Positions 1 through 8,756 of a stretch of 64,000 nt of DNA are shown here, piece after piece. The position numbers were made by a program, and so were the translations under genes. How positions within the stretch are numbered: the stretch's first letter is position 1; each line of letters starts with the position of its first letter. The notes below the pieces were generated by a model. The model was not told the origin of the DNA, did no database searches, and saw nothing but the letters and a program-made list of their open reading frames with translations. The DNA is from Cyclobacteriaceae bacterium (lineage in GTDB: Bacteria > Bacteroidota > Bacteroidia > Cytophagales > Cyclobacteriaceae): contig JAHBUD010000001.1 in the NCBI GenBank assembly GCA_019638255.1, positions 2,914,001 through 2,978,000 on the forward strand, given 5' to 3'.

Positions 1-2
1 AC

Positions 3-131
3 ACTGTATTCGGGTGGAAAGATAGCGATTTTGAAAAATTCAACCGATTGAAATTCCAGCACCGGATGATTTTTATCATTCGCAGGGATGATCCACATCA
101 TGGATTTTTCAAGAATTTAAAATCACATTAG
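3..131 (+). other. Open reading frame entering from the left edge, unassigned
   Basis: One plus-strand frame is open from the window edge to a TAG at 129-131 (about 42 codons, reading TVFGWKDSDFEKFNRL near its start). It could be the C-terminal tail of a gene outside the window, but I recognise no family and an AT-rich intergenic stretch of this length can be open by chance. The same stretch must hold the promoter of the heat-shock gene at 175. It also contains short palindromic bits around 68-110, such as gatgatccacatcatg. Confidence 0.2.
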
Positions 132-163
132 TACCAGAAAAGTTCTTAAGAAAAGTACAAATC

Positions 164-169
164 AGGAGG
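164..169 (+). promoter_or_regulatory. Strong Shine-Dalgarno site of the hsp20 gene
   Basis: A perfect AGGAGG lies five bases before the ATG at 175. Bacteroidota genes often lack a clear Shine-Dalgarno sequence, so this full match fixes the start codon and suggests high translation of the heat-shock protein. Confidence 0.75.
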
Positions 170-174
170 TTTTT

Positions 175-615
175 ATGACACTGATGAAATCACCAATGTT
201 ACCTAACTTGTTTACAGACAAGTGGTTGTCTGACTTCTTCGATAACGACCGATTCTTCGATGCAGACTGGATGAAGAGGATTCAGGTCGTTCCTGCAGTT
301 AACGTAAAAGAACTGGAAAAAGTATTTGAAATCGAAATGGCCGTTCCTGGAATGACCAAGAAAGATTTCCACATTAACATTGACAACGGGATGTTGACCG
401 TCTTCACTGAAAAGAAAGATGAAAAAGAAGTGAAGGAAGAAAACTATACCCGTAAAGAATTTAACTATACCAATTTCACACGCTCATTCAATCTGCCCGA
501 AAATGTAAACCCGGACAGAATTGAAGCCAAATATGACGAAGGGATACTCAGGATTTTGATTGCTAAAAAAGCATTAACCCCTGATAAACCCATGAAAACC
601 ATAGAAGTGAAATAG
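175..615 (+). CDS. Small heat-shock protein, Hsp20/alpha-crystallin family
   Basis: This 146-residue cytoplasmic protein is an ATP-independent holdase that binds unfolding proteins and keeps them soluble for refolding by DnaK/ClpB. The alpha-crystallin domain covers roughly residues 36-135. It includes the typical strand motifs FEIEMAVPGMTKKDF and the family signature YDEGILRILIAKK, and a charged loop lies around residues 80-95. The tail ends KTIEVK, close to the usual I-x-I/V tail motif used for oligomer contacts. Length is normal for the family. The start is set by the AGGAGG five bases upstream. It stands alone as a transcript, with a rho-independent terminator at 728-760. Confidence 0.95.
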   Translation: MTLMKSPMLPNLFTDKWLSDFFDNDRFFDADWMKRIQVVPAVNVKELEKVFEIEMAVPGMTKKDFHINIDNGMLTVFTEKKDEKEVKEENYTRKEFNYTNFTRSFNLPENVNPDRIEAKYDEGILRILIAKKALTPDKPMKTIEVK

Positions 616-727
616 GTGCGTTAAAAGAAAAAGCGTTGCGCGTCCACCGCACGGTTTAACGGGATCACAAAGAATCCCAACCAGTCAACAAGGGGTACGG
701 TTTGATAGGTTACGCGCATAGTTTGGG
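616..727 (+). other. Possible structured 3' untranslated region or small RNA between hsp20 and its terminator
   Basis: The terminator lies 112 bases beyond the hsp20 stop, and the space between has no coding frame I can support. It contains gttgcgcgt near 634 and a complementary acgcgca near 713, plus a local hairpin of the form gggat...atccc around 660-680. This would fit a folded 3' UTR or a small RNA ending at the same terminator. Inference only. Confidence 0.25.
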
Positions 728-760
728 AGTCCTGGCAGAAATGCCGGGACTTCGTTTTTT
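728..760 (+). terminator. Rho-independent terminator after hsp20
   Basis: A stem agtcctggca / tgccgggact (ten pairs with one G-U) closes a GAAA loop and is followed by ttcgtttttt. It points along the plus strand and would end the hsp20 transcript. It also sits just past the 3' end of the minus-strand DUF4249 gene. Confidence 0.8.
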
Positions 761-776
761 ATACCGCAGCAATTTG

Positions 777-1712
777 TTAGTTATTTTTTGTTACGTCATC
801 CAGGCTGGCAAATTTACGACCCAATCCGGAAACAGATGCCACGTTGAAAAATCCAACAGCCTTTTTTCCGTTGGGATTAACGTTGTTGATGTTAGTGGAT
901 ACATTGGCCAGTGGTGTGGCGAATAATTCTGAAAAACCGCCCGGTCGATCTGTTTGAACCACCACTTGCGTTAAAAAATCAAACGAAGCCTCCGACAGCG
1001 AATGAAGTTCTACATACAAGGAATCGCCAACCTCATAAGGTGACAGAAAATTATTATTCTCATCCTGATCGAATGGATTAATGGCCGTACGGATAGGCGC
1101 TATGAAAACCACACCCGAAAAATTTCCACCACGGGAAAAGCCTGCATCATATGCCAAATTGATTTCAGAAGGTTTATTCAATAACACACCATTCTTATAA
1201 GTCTTTATCCAATACGTGTCCCCTGCTTCTAATGGATCGGTTGCCCAAAATTCAGCCAAGTAAAGGTCAGTAACGAACTGATTGCCTTCTTGTAAACGAA
1301 ATGTAATACTATCAACAGGTGGAACACGCCCCATAGGAGTAGATGCGATATACTCCTCTCCTTCCGAAGAAATCCTTAGTTGATAAATCAATCCGGTTTC
1401 ACCAAAAACTTCATTGTCTGCAGGGATCCATACATAAGCACCGGCATCGGTATCACTTTCAATAAACATATAGATCTTACCATCACTACCTTCAACCCTA
1501 ACCTGGGCGCCTTTTACTCCCAGGGGCAGTGTCGAATCAAAGTACGATTGCGTTTTAGTTAGCCTGATAACCTGAGGTTCCGATTGGTTGGTAATCCATG
1601 CATCAACTACCAATACAGGTACAGCAGGTTTAAGTGCCGGATCAATTATCGTTTCGCAACCAACAAGTGCTGCGCACCAAATCAACCATCCTAAAATAAA
1701 ATTCTGCTTCAT
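777..1712 (-). CDS. DUF4249 outer-membrane lipoprotein, partner of the TonB receptor
   Basis: I place the start at the ATG at 1712, giving 311 residues that begin MKQNFILGWLIWCAALVGCE. The lipobox LVGC marks a lipoprotein signal peptide. A longer frame reaching back to 1940 would overlap the receptor gene and has no signal, so I reject it. The mature part (ETIIDPALKPAVPVLVVDAW...) has the typical opening of DUF4249, a Bacteroidota family encoded just after a TonB-dependent receptor. Function is unproven; a role as surface lipoprotein capping or feeding the receptor is inferred. It lies 10 bases after the receptor stop, so the two form an operon. Confidence 0.85.
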   Translation of the reverse strand: MKQNFILGWLIWCAALVGCETIIDPALKPAVPVLVVDAWITNQSEPQVIRLTKTQSYFDSTLPLGVKGAQVRVEGSDGKIYMFIESDTDAGAYVWIPADNEVFGETGLIYQLRISSEGEEYIASTPMGRVPPVDSITFRLQEGNQFVTDLYLAEFWATDPLEAGDTYWIKTYKNGVLLNKPSEINLAYDAGFSRGGNFSGVVFIAPIRTAINPFDQDENNNFLSPYEVGDSLYVELHSLSEASFDFLTQVVVQTDRPGGFSELFATPLANVSTNINNVNPNGKKAVGFFNVASVSGLGRKFASLDDVTKNN

Positions 1713-1722
1713 CGCTGATCTG

Positions 1723-4104
1723 TCAAAATTGAAAATTATAAGAGATTGCCGGTACCATCGTGCCAATAATAGATAGCTGTGTTGCCCTGCTTTCAATCGG
1801 CTGACCCGGAGTAAACCGCTCATCAGCCTGAGAGAAATAAATAGAGAACGGATTCTTTCGGGCATAGAGGTTATAAATACCAAATACCAGATAGTCAGTA
1901 TTCTTTCTGGGTTGTCCGTTCTTCTTAACTTTTTTTCCATCCAATCGGGCTGAAAAATCTAACCGGTGGAAAGCTGGTATGCGAACATTGTTGCGTGAAT
2001 CACTTTCGTTATACGGAATTAAAATTCCTTGCTGAATAAAGCGGGAAGTTGGAAACGTAGTGGGCGTGCCAGAAAGCAATGTGAAGTTCGCAGATAATGA
2101 CAACCGTTTGGTTACTTCATAAAATCCGGTAACCTTAAGGTTATGTGTTTGATCGAACCGTGTAGGATACCAATTACCGCGGTTAATGCCCTCTACCTTA
2201 AGCTCCGTTCGCCCCAGCGTGTAGGCTACCCATCCATTAAAACGACCGGTCTTTTTCTGAACGTAAAATTCCAAACCATAAGCCCGACCGATACCGGTGA
2301 GCAGGTCACCTTCCAAAAACTCGTTGATCAACAAATCAGCACCATCGATATAGTCGATTTGGTTTTTGGTGTCGCGGTAATAGGCTTCAACAGAAAACTC
2401 ATACTGTTGCTCTTTACCCAGATCCTTGAAATAGCCGAGCGTGTACTGATCACCAAGTTCTGGCCTAATGTTGTTTGAGCTGGGAGTCCAAACATCAAGG
2501 GGATTGGATGCTGTGGTGTTGGAAATAAGGTGCAGGTACTGAGCCATGCGGATGTAGCTGGCTTTTAACGAACTGTTTGGAGTGAGTTGCGCTTTCACGG
2601 ACATGCGTGGCTCAAAATTTCCGTAATCACTCATTACTTCACCCCTGTTGAATGAAGTTACTTCCACTGGTGTTCTGCGCACTCCGGCTGTGGTGTCGTT
2701 GAATGTATATTGATTGCCTGGACCAAAACCCCAGAAATATGAATAACGCAGACCATATTCAACTGAAATGGTATTGTTTATCCGCTGGCTATTACCAATA
2801 TAAAAAGCTGTTTCAAGATTATATTTTCGCGGCAGGCTGATGTCAATGACATCGCCACTGGAGGCTCCTGAAGCGATGGCGGGATCGAAACGGTAATAAT
2901 TTCCTTCAGCCCCAAAAGAGATTTCGTTTTCGCTGTTGATGAAATAACTAAAGGCTGGTTTGAAAGTATAATTGGTAATGGAGGATTTCCATTTGAAAAA
3001 ATCACGCTCATCTTCACCAAACTGAAGCGCGTAATCGTATTTGCTATAAATACCGGAGAAGTTGGCAAATAACCTGTCGTTCAAAATGGAGTTCCAACGC
3101 AGCGTTGCGGTATTGTTTCCCCAGGAAAATCCCTGATCTTTTGCAAAGAAGAAATTATCACGGCCTGTATAACCCGATAGATAAATGCGATTTTTGCTGT
3201 TGATGTTGTAGTTTCCTTTGCCGGTTAGATCGTAAAAGTTGAGTCTTGCGCCATCGCTAAGTACATCCACAAAAGGTTTGGCCAGAATATCAATGTACGA
3301 CCGTCTACCGGCTACTATAAACGAGCCTTTTTCTTTGAGCATAGGTCCTTCTACCGCTAACCGGCTAAAAATTGTTCCTACACCACCATTCACTTCATAG
3401 TCTTTATTGCTTCCTTCTTTCATCCGTACATCAAGCAACGATGAAATCCTTCCACCAAACTGTGCCGGTATGGCACCTTTATAAAGTTTAACATCTTTCA
3501 CCGCATCGGGATTGAACACCGAAAAGAATCCCAACAGGTGGGAGGAGTTATATACCGCAGCCTCATCCAATAAAACGAGGTTTTGACCAACGCTACCTCC
3601 CCGCACATTGAAGCCAGATGCGCCTTCACCAACCGTAGTAACACCTGGCAATTGCTGCAAACTTCGGATGACATCTACTTCACCCAGAAAAGCGGGAATC
3701 TTACTGATTGTGCTGATGTCAATTTTGTTGACACTCATTTCAACCGACTGAACTCTTGACAATTCGGCTGAACCGGAAATAACAATCTCCTGCAGTTGTT
3801 TGGATTGTGATGTTAACTCAAGATCGAGCCTTATGTTTTGATTTAGCGTGATCGTGCGGCTTTCCGTTACGTAGCCAACAAATGAAAAGTCAATAGCATA
3901 CTCACCCTTCGGCAGGGTTATCGAATAAAATCCATAAACATTGGTTGTAACCCCTGTTTTTAATGAGGTTATGTAGATGGTTGCACCAATAAGGGTCTCG
4001 CCATCGGAACCATCTTTAATATACCCACTAAGGGTCGCCTTCTCCTGACTCAAAACATTACTGAACATCAACAGAAAGCAAAAACCAAGTACCGTATTTT
4101 TCAT
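1723..4104 (-). CDS. TonB-dependent outer-membrane receptor with N-terminal carboxypeptidase-like domain
   Basis: This is an outer-membrane beta-barrel transporter of about 793 residues, energised by TonB/ExbBD. The start at 4104 gives a clean signal peptide (MKNTVLGFCFLLMFSNVLSQ); an in-frame ATG at 4125 would only add seven residues. Next comes a CarboxypepD-regulatory-like beta-sandwich (about residues 22-110, with GETLIGATIYI and GVTTNVYGFYSITLPKGEY). A plug domain follows (about 120-225, with LPGVTTVGEGASGFNVRGG), then the barrel. The chain ends YNFQF, the terminal phenylalanine being the usual barrel-assembly signal. The substrate is unknown. It is followed by the DUF4249 lipoprotein gene 10 bases on; this subfamily differs from SusC, and no SusD is present. 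Confidence 0.92.
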   Translation of the reverse strand: MKNTVLGFCFLLMFSNVLSQEKATLSGYIKDGSDGETLIGATIYITSLKTGVTTNVYGFYSITLPKGEYAIDFSFVGYVTESRTITLNQNIRLDLELTSQSKQLQEIVISGSAELSRVQSVEMSVNKIDISTISKIPAFLGEVDVIRSLQQLPGVTTVGEGASGFNVRGGSVGQNLVLLDEAAVYNSSHLLGFFSVFNPDAVKDVKLYKGAIPAQFGGRISSLLDVRMKEGSNKDYEVNGGVGTIFSRLAVEGPMLKEKGSFIVAGRRSYIDILAKPFVDVLSDGARLNFYDLTGKGNYNINSKNRIYLSGYTGRDNFFFAKDQGFSWGNNTATLRWNSILNDRLFANFSGIYSKYDYALQFGEDERDFFKWKSSITNYTFKPAFSYFINSENEISFGAEGNYYRFDPAIASGASSGDVIDISLPRKYNLETAFYIGNSQRINNTISVEYGLRYSYFWGFGPGNQYTFNDTTAGVRRTPVEVTSFNRGEVMSDYGNFEPRMSVKAQLTPNSSLKASYIRMAQYLHLISNTTASNPLDVWTPSSNNIRPELGDQYTLGYFKDLGKEQQYEFSVEAYYRDTKNQIDYIDGADLLINEFLEGDLLTGIGRAYGLEFYVQKKTGRFNGWVAYTLGRTELKVEGINRGNWYPTRFDQTHNLKVTGFYEVTKRLSLSANFTLLSGTPTTFPTSRFIQQGILIPYNESDSRNNVRIPAFHRLDFSARLDGKKVKKNGQPRKNTDYLVFGIYNLYARKNPFSIYFSQADERFTPGQPIESRATQLSIIGTMVPAISYNFQF

Positions 4105-4256
4105 TCGCCTATATGTCGTACTCAAACGCCAAATGTTACTTCAGTGTTCAACGAAACATCCGAAAATTGAAGATTCTTATGGAATCACCCTAACATAAGC
4201 TTTTAAGTTACTTTGAAGCTTTACGTCAAAATGGTAGGTTGTAAAAATTTTGAACG

Positions 4257-5690
4257 ATGCGAATACACTTCCTTAATCTTCTGCTCTTCCTGAGTACCAT
4301 AACCGTTTTGTATGGTCAGAAAGTATCACCGAACAAAAAAGCCGTGGTGCAATCGGTTGAAAATCAATCCTCAAAACTTATTAACATCAGCGATAAAATC
4401 TGGGCACATGCTGAAATCGCCTTTCAGGAAACACAATCGTATGCCCTGCTAGCCGATTATGCAGAAGCCAAAGGATTTACTGTTGAGCGTGGCGTGGCCG
4501 AAATCCCAACAGCATTTGTGGCGACCTACGGCAGCGGAAAGCCTGTGATTGGCATATTGGGAGAGTTTGATGCACTTCCCGGCCTTTCGCAAAAGGCAGT
4601 TCCAACAAAAGATCCGTTTGAAGCCGGAAAACCCGGCCACGGTTGCGGTCACAATTTATTTGGTACAGCCAGCCTGGGTGCAGCCATTGCCATCAAGGAA
4701 CTTATTGAGCAAGGCAAACTCAAAGGCACTATTAAATTTTATGGAACACCGGCCGAAGAAAAATTTTTTGGCAAGCTATGGATGATTCGTGCCGGACTTT
4801 TCAAGGATGTAGATGTAGTTATGGATTGGCACCCCGGTCCTGAAACTAAAGCAGCCGTACAAACCGGGCTTGCACTGGTTGATTTTACGGTTGAATTCAA
4901 AGGCCAGGCTGCCCACGCTTCAGCCGATCCGTGGAACGGAAGAAGTGCTTCAGATGCACTGGAATTATATACCACCGGTATTAATTACTATCGCGAACAC
5001 ATTAAGCCCACGGTGCGCATTCATTACCACATTCAGGATGGCGGACAAGTAGTGAACGTTGTGCCTGACTATTCAAGATTATGGGTACGTGTGCGCGATG
5101 TGAAACGCGAAGGCATGACTGAAGTATACGAGCGCGTAAAGAAAATGGCCGAAGGTGCCGCCATTATGGCCAATGTAGACTACGAAGTAAAATTAGTTTC
5201 AGGTATATACGAGGTTCTGGTTAACCGGACAGGCGCAGGCTATCTGCAAAAGAACCTGGAACAACTGGGACCGCTCACCTACACTCCGGAAGAAACAAAC
5301 TTTGCAAAGAAAATACAGGAAGCAACCGGCAAACCACAAGTGGGCTTGCACAGTAAAGTTGAACCACTGGAGGAAACACTTCAGAATTCCGGTGGAGGTT
5401 CTACCGATGTAGGCGATGTGAGTTGGGTGGTGCCTGTTATTCGGCTAAGTGCGGCAACAGCACCCATTGGCACACCGTGGCATTCATGGGCAGTAGTAGC
5501 CTGCGGAGGAATGTCTATTGGACATAAAGGTATGTTGCACGCTTCCAAGGCACTGGCCATGACGATGATCGATCTTTATGAAGACCCGAAAAAAGTTGAA
5601 GCTGTTAAAGCCGAGTTCAATCAACGCAAAGGCGATCACGTTTACGCTGGCCTGGTACCTGACGGACCACCGCCCATTGGCAAGGAATGA
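4257..5690 (+). CDS. Secreted M20-family amidohydrolase, AbgB-like
   Basis: This metal-dependent amidase/peptidase of 477 residues is of the M20 AbgB type (the E. coli relative splits p-aminobenzoyl-glutamate). Residues 1-20 form a signal peptide ending LYGQ, so unlike E. coli AbgB it is exported. Metal-site motifs are present: GHGCGHNLFG, FYGTPAEEKFFGK (the catalytic glutamate pair) and DWHPGPETKA. The dimerisation insert follows with QAAHASADPWNGRSASDA. Family length is about 480, so the gene is complete. The substrate cannot be read from the sequence. Its TGA overlaps the start of the next gene by four bases (ATGA), suggesting translational coupling. Confidence 0.88.
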   Translation: MRIHFLNLLLFLSTITVLYGQKVSPNKKAVVQSVENQSSKLINISDKIWAHAEIAFQETQSYALLADYAEAKGFTVERGVAEIPTAFVATYGSGKPVIGILGEFDALPGLSQKAVPTKDPFEAGKPGHGCGHNLFGTASLGAAIAIKELIEQGKLKGTIKFYGTPAEEKFFGKLWMIRAGLFKDVDVVMDWHPGPETKAAVQTGLALVDFTVEFKGQAAHASADPWNGRSASDALELYTTGINYYREHIKPTVRIHYHIQDGGQVVNVVPDYSRLWVRVRDVKREGMTEVYERVKKMAEGAAIMANVDYEVKLVSGIYEVLVNRTGAGYLQKNLEQLGPLTYTPEETNFAKKIQEATGKPQVGLHSKVEPLEETLQNSGGGSTDVGDVSWVVPVIRLSAATAPIGTPWHSWAVVACGGMSIGHKGMLHASKALAMTMIDLYEDPKKVEAVKAEFNQRKGDHVYAGLVPDGPPPIGKE

Positions 5691-6328
5691 AAACGGAATA
5701 CATTACCGACCAATCACTGGGTGAAGAAATAGCCAACAGCATCAGCCATGGCATTGGTGCGCTGGGTGGCATTGCTGTAATACCCTTTTTGATCATTAAC
5801 GCTATACCCTATGGAGCCGCTGCAATCTTGGGTGCATCGGTATTTGGTACCGCCATTATTATCCTGTACATGAGTTCAACACTCTATCACGCTTTTCCGG
5901 TAAGCAGAACAAAAAAAGTATTTCAGATTTTTGATCATAGTGCCATTTACATACTCATCGCAGGAACCTACACGCCCTTTACATTGGGTATTTTACAAGG
6001 CTTTTGGGGTTGGGTAATCTTATCCGTTATGTGGACGCTTGCCGCTGCCGGTATTGTATTTAAATCCATTGCCGGTACGCGCAAGAATGTACTCTCCACC
6101 ATTTTATATGTGGCCATGGGCTGGATGGGCATACTGATGATCAAACCCCTGATGGCCAACATGGAGCGCGAAGGATTGTACTGGCTGCTCGCAGGCGGAG
6201 TTTCCTACACGGTGGGCGTTATCTTTTACCTGATTAAGAAACTACCCTACGCCCATTTTATCTGGCACTTGTTTGTATTGGGTGGTACGGCTTGCCATGT
6301 GGTTACGGTGATGAGGTTTGCGAATTGA
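5687..6328 (+). CDS. TrhA/hemolysin III family membrane protein (PAQR superfamily)
   Basis: This 213-residue integral inner-membrane protein has about seven hydrophobic segments. Diagnostic motifs are EEIANSISHGIGA at the N terminus, SSTLYHAF after helix 2, DHSAIYILIAGTYTPF and the C-terminal HFIWHLFVLGGTACH. The conserved His and Asp residues form the metal site of the PAQR fold. Bacterial members (TrhA, YqfA) are linked to membrane lipid homeostasis; the old label hemolysin III does not imply toxicity. It overlaps the upstream peptidase gene by four bases. Confidence 0.92.
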   Translation: MKTEYITDQSLGEEIANSISHGIGALGGIAVIPFLIINAIPYGAAAILGASVFGTAIIILYMSSTLYHAFPVSRTKKVFQIFDHSAIYILIAGTYTPFTLGILQGFWGWVILSVMWTLAAAGIVFKSIAGTRKNVLSTILYVAMGWMGILMIKPLMANMEREGLYWLLAGGVSYTVGVIFYLIKKLPYAHFIWHLFVLGGTACHVVTVMRFAN

Positions 6329-6375
6329 TTTCAAATGACTTGTTGTAGAAGAACTCCAACCAAGAACCAGATGGC

Positions 6376-6470
6376 ATGCTACCTGCCATGCCGAGGAACG
6401 AGGCATCTCATGATTAATGTAACAATTCTCATAATAAAAAGACACCTCGTACCTCGGTGTGACAAGATAG
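6376..6470. repeat. REP/REPIN-like inverted repeat pair between genes
   Basis: Two related units face each other. The first, at 6383-6408, contains ccatgccgaggaacgaggc; the second, at 6440-6465, contains gacacctcgtacctcggtg. The reverse complement of the first (gcctcgttcctcggcatgg) is a close copy of the second, and they are separated by about 31 AT-rich bases. This is the arrangement of paired palindromic intergenic repeats. It sits between convergent genes, and no transposase is nearby. Confidence 0.6.
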
Positions 6471-6486
6471 AGTGCTATTAAAAATC

Positions 6487-6840
6487 TTAGAATCCTTTAA
6501 GTAAATTATTGTAACTCTCCTCTACAAACCCCAGCGCTAACACCTTATCGTCTACTTCAATCAACGGCCGCTTGATTACGCTGGTCTTTTCCAGCATCAA
6601 GGCAATGGCGGCCTTCTCATTGGTGATTTTCTTTTGCGTGGCCTCATCAAGTTGTCGCCAGGTAGTTCCGCGTTTGTTCACCAGACTCACCCATCCTACC
6701 TGCTTGCTCCAAGCTTTGAGTTTAGCTTCGTTAATGCCCTTTGATTTGTAATCGTGAAAATCAAATTCAATCTTTTTCTTTTTCAGCCAGTCGAGTGCTG
6801 ACTTCACCGTGTTGCAGTTTTTTATTCCATAAACTGTCAT
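6487..6840 (-). CDS. ArsC/Spx-family thioredoxin-fold protein (YffB-like)
   Basis: This small cytoplasmic protein of 117 residues has the ArsC-like thioredoxin fold. The opening MTVYGIKNCNTVKSALDWL has the single active-site cysteine (C9) in the KNCNTVK form typical of the YffB branch, not the redox CxxC of Spx. RGTTWRQLD and the C-terminal RPLIEVDDKVLALGF match the family's last two conserved blocks. True arsenate reduction is doubtful, because YffB-type proteins have no proven arsenate activity. It lies 21 bases downstream of the DUF885 gene on the same strand. Confidence 0.88.
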   Translation of the reverse strand: MTVYGIKNCNTVKSALDWLKKKKIEFDFHDYKSKGINEAKLKAWSKQVGWVSLVNKRGTTWRQLDEATQKKITNEKAAIALMLEKTSVIKRPLIEVDDKVLALGFVEESYNNLLKGF

Positions 6841-6861
6841 ACTGCTTTCAGATTTTTGATT

Positions 6862-8616
6862 TTATATCTCAGATTTTAAAGCTTGCTCAATATAAGCATC
6901 CACCTGCGCTTCCAAAACGGTTAGCGGCACGGATCCATTTTGCAAGATCGCCTCATGAAAAGCACCGATGTTAAACTGATCGCCTAATGCATCTTCCGCT
7001 TTGCTCCGAAGTGCCTTTATTTTTAGTTCACCGATCTTATAACTCAATGCCTGCCCCGGCCAGCCAATGTACCGGTCAATTTCAGTGGTCACTTCATGAA
7101 TCGAAAGAGCTGTATTTTCAGATAAATAGTTAAGCGCTTGTTCCCGCGTCCAGCCTTTGTAATGAATACCCGTGTCGACTACCAACCGGCAGGCACGCCA
7201 CATTTCGTAGGTATACCGCCCAAACCATTCATAGGGCGTAGTGTACATACCCATTTCTTCACCCAGGTATTCGCTGTACAATCCCCATCCTTCACCAAAT
7301 GCACTTATGTAATACTGATTCCTGAAGCGTGGAATGTCCTTTAACTCTGCTGCTAATGAAATCTGCAAATGATGGCCGGGCACAGCTTCATGCAACGTGA
7401 GTGCGGGCAATGTATACAATGTACGACTGGAAAGGTTATAGGTGTTTACCCAATAAATTCCAGCACGCTTGCTTTCCCACGAACCACCAACATAACGTCC
7501 ACCGGTATAGGTTGGTGCAATATTGTCGGGCACCGGCTCAACGGTAAATGGCAACGTGTATAACCTGTTAAATAGTTTGGGAAGTTGCGCTTCGGCACGC
7601 TTGCTTAACCAAGCTGCAAAATTCAATAGCTCTTGTGGAGACTTCGCATAAAACTGCGGATCGGTGCGAAGAAATTTCAAGAAATCAGAAAATGTTCCTT
7701 TAAACTTCACTTCCTGAACAATGTTTTCCATCGCAGCACGAATGCGCGCCACTTCTTGTAAACCAAGGTTATGAACTGAGTCGGGTGTAAGCGGAAGTGT
7801 GGCATAATGTCGCACCCGATTTTCATAGAATTCTTTTCCCCCAGGCACCAAGCTTATGCCCGGTTCATCTTTTGCAGCCACCATGTACTCATCGGCAAAA
7901 AAAGTCTGAATTTGCTGATAGGTATCGGTAACTGAGCCTAAAATCTTTTCAGCCTCCTGAAGAATAGTCTGACGATCAGTTTCATGTATGTCAGCAGGTA
8001 AATTTTTAAACGGACGGTAAAACATCGATTCGTGATAGTCTTGTACTACCCAAGGCTTCAACAAAGAGAGGTTATTTCGAACAATTACCTTGGGTGCCAC
8101 AATACCTGCTTCGATACCTTTCTCCATATTGGCCACATTTTCCAGCAACCGTGCAGTATAGTATGGAAGCCAGTGGAGGTAGTCGTAATACTCTTGTGCT
8201 GTCTTGAAAGGGAGTCGTTGAAGGGTGCGTTCCATAGTATTGTAAAACCCTCCTTCCGCGTTAAAGGGTATGTAGTACATCTTAAACCGAACGTAGTCGA
8301 TCCTGTCGCGAAGGCTGATCAGCATAACCTGCTTGCTGATCACTTCCTGCTCGTCCAGGTTACTGTCGGGTATCGCGATTAGTGCGTCTAAAAATTTTTG
8401 AAGGGTATCGGCTCGCTGCTTTCGCGCTTCCTCACCCACAGAAGACCACGCTCCTTTCGGATGATACCCTCTTCCTAAACTATCTTCAGCGGATTGACCG
8501 AATTTTTCAATAGAATCAAAAAGCGAGGAAAGCTTTTCACCATCCGAAAGCTTGTCCTGATTGGGTGTGCTACAGGACAGTACAGCAATGAGAATCAAAA
8601 GGGGATAATGTTTCAT
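6862..8616 (-). CDS. DUF885 family lipoprotein, predicted zinc peptidase
   Basis: The protein is 584 residues and starts with a lipoprotein signal (MKHYPLLILIAVLSCST; lipobox VLSC), so it should sit in the envelope. Around residues 400-420 is LTLHEAVPGHHLQIS, an HExxxGHH motif of gluzincin type with the catalytic Glu between zinc-binding histidines. Downstream, FGEGWGLYSEYLGEEMG supplies the expected third ligand region. DUF885 proteins are distant relatives of M2/M3-type metallopeptidases; the substrate here is unknown. Length is typical (550-610). Confidence 0.87.
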   Translation of the reverse strand: MKHYPLLILIAVLSCSTPNQDKLSDGEKLSSLFDSIEKFGQSAEDSLGRGYHPKGAWSSVGEEARKQRADTLQKFLDALIAIPDSNLDEQEVISKQVMLISLRDRIDYVRFKMYYIPFNAEGGFYNTMERTLQRLPFKTAQEYYDYLHWLPYYTARLLENVANMEKGIEAGIVAPKVIVRNNLSLLKPWVVQDYHESMFYRPFKNLPADIHETDRQTILQEAEKILGSVTDTYQQIQTFFADEYMVAAKDEPGISLVPGGKEFYENRVRHYATLPLTPDSVHNLGLQEVARIRAAMENIVQEVKFKGTFSDFLKFLRTDPQFYAKSPQELLNFAAWLSKRAEAQLPKLFNRLYTLPFTVEPVPDNIAPTYTGGRYVGGSWESKRAGIYWVNTYNLSSRTLYTLPALTLHEAVPGHHLQISLAAELKDIPRFRNQYYISAFGEGWGLYSEYLGEEMGMYTTPYEWFGRYTYEMWRACRLVVDTGIHYKGWTREQALNYLSENTALSIHEVTTEIDRYIGWPGQALSYKIGELKIKALRSKAEDALGDQFNIGAFHEAILQNGSVPLTVLEAQVDAYIEQALKSEI

Positions 8617-8756
8617 AGGGCTGGGTTAAGACAACTAAAGTTAATGATTTATGGAAACAGTGATTCAACCCACGCCTACCGTACATGTAAAAGTTTGGCG
8701 AAGCCCATTTGTGTGAAAATTTCTAGCTATTTTAACCGTAGCTAATAAATCATGAA

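Noticed and set aside
702..926. Plus-strand open frame of 74 codons overlapping the hsp20 terminator and DUF4249 3' end
   Set aside because: It runs through a rho-independent terminator and then antisense to a well-supported gene; no RBS and no recognisable product.
1713..1940. Longer start of the DUF4249 protein overlapping the TonB receptor gene
   Set aside because: It would remove the signal peptide/lipobox start and overlap the receptor's C terminus in another frame.
5968..6445. Minus-strand frames antisense to the TrhA gene and over the intergenic repeat
   Set aside because: They are shadows of the TrhA frame and the palindrome, with no supporting features.
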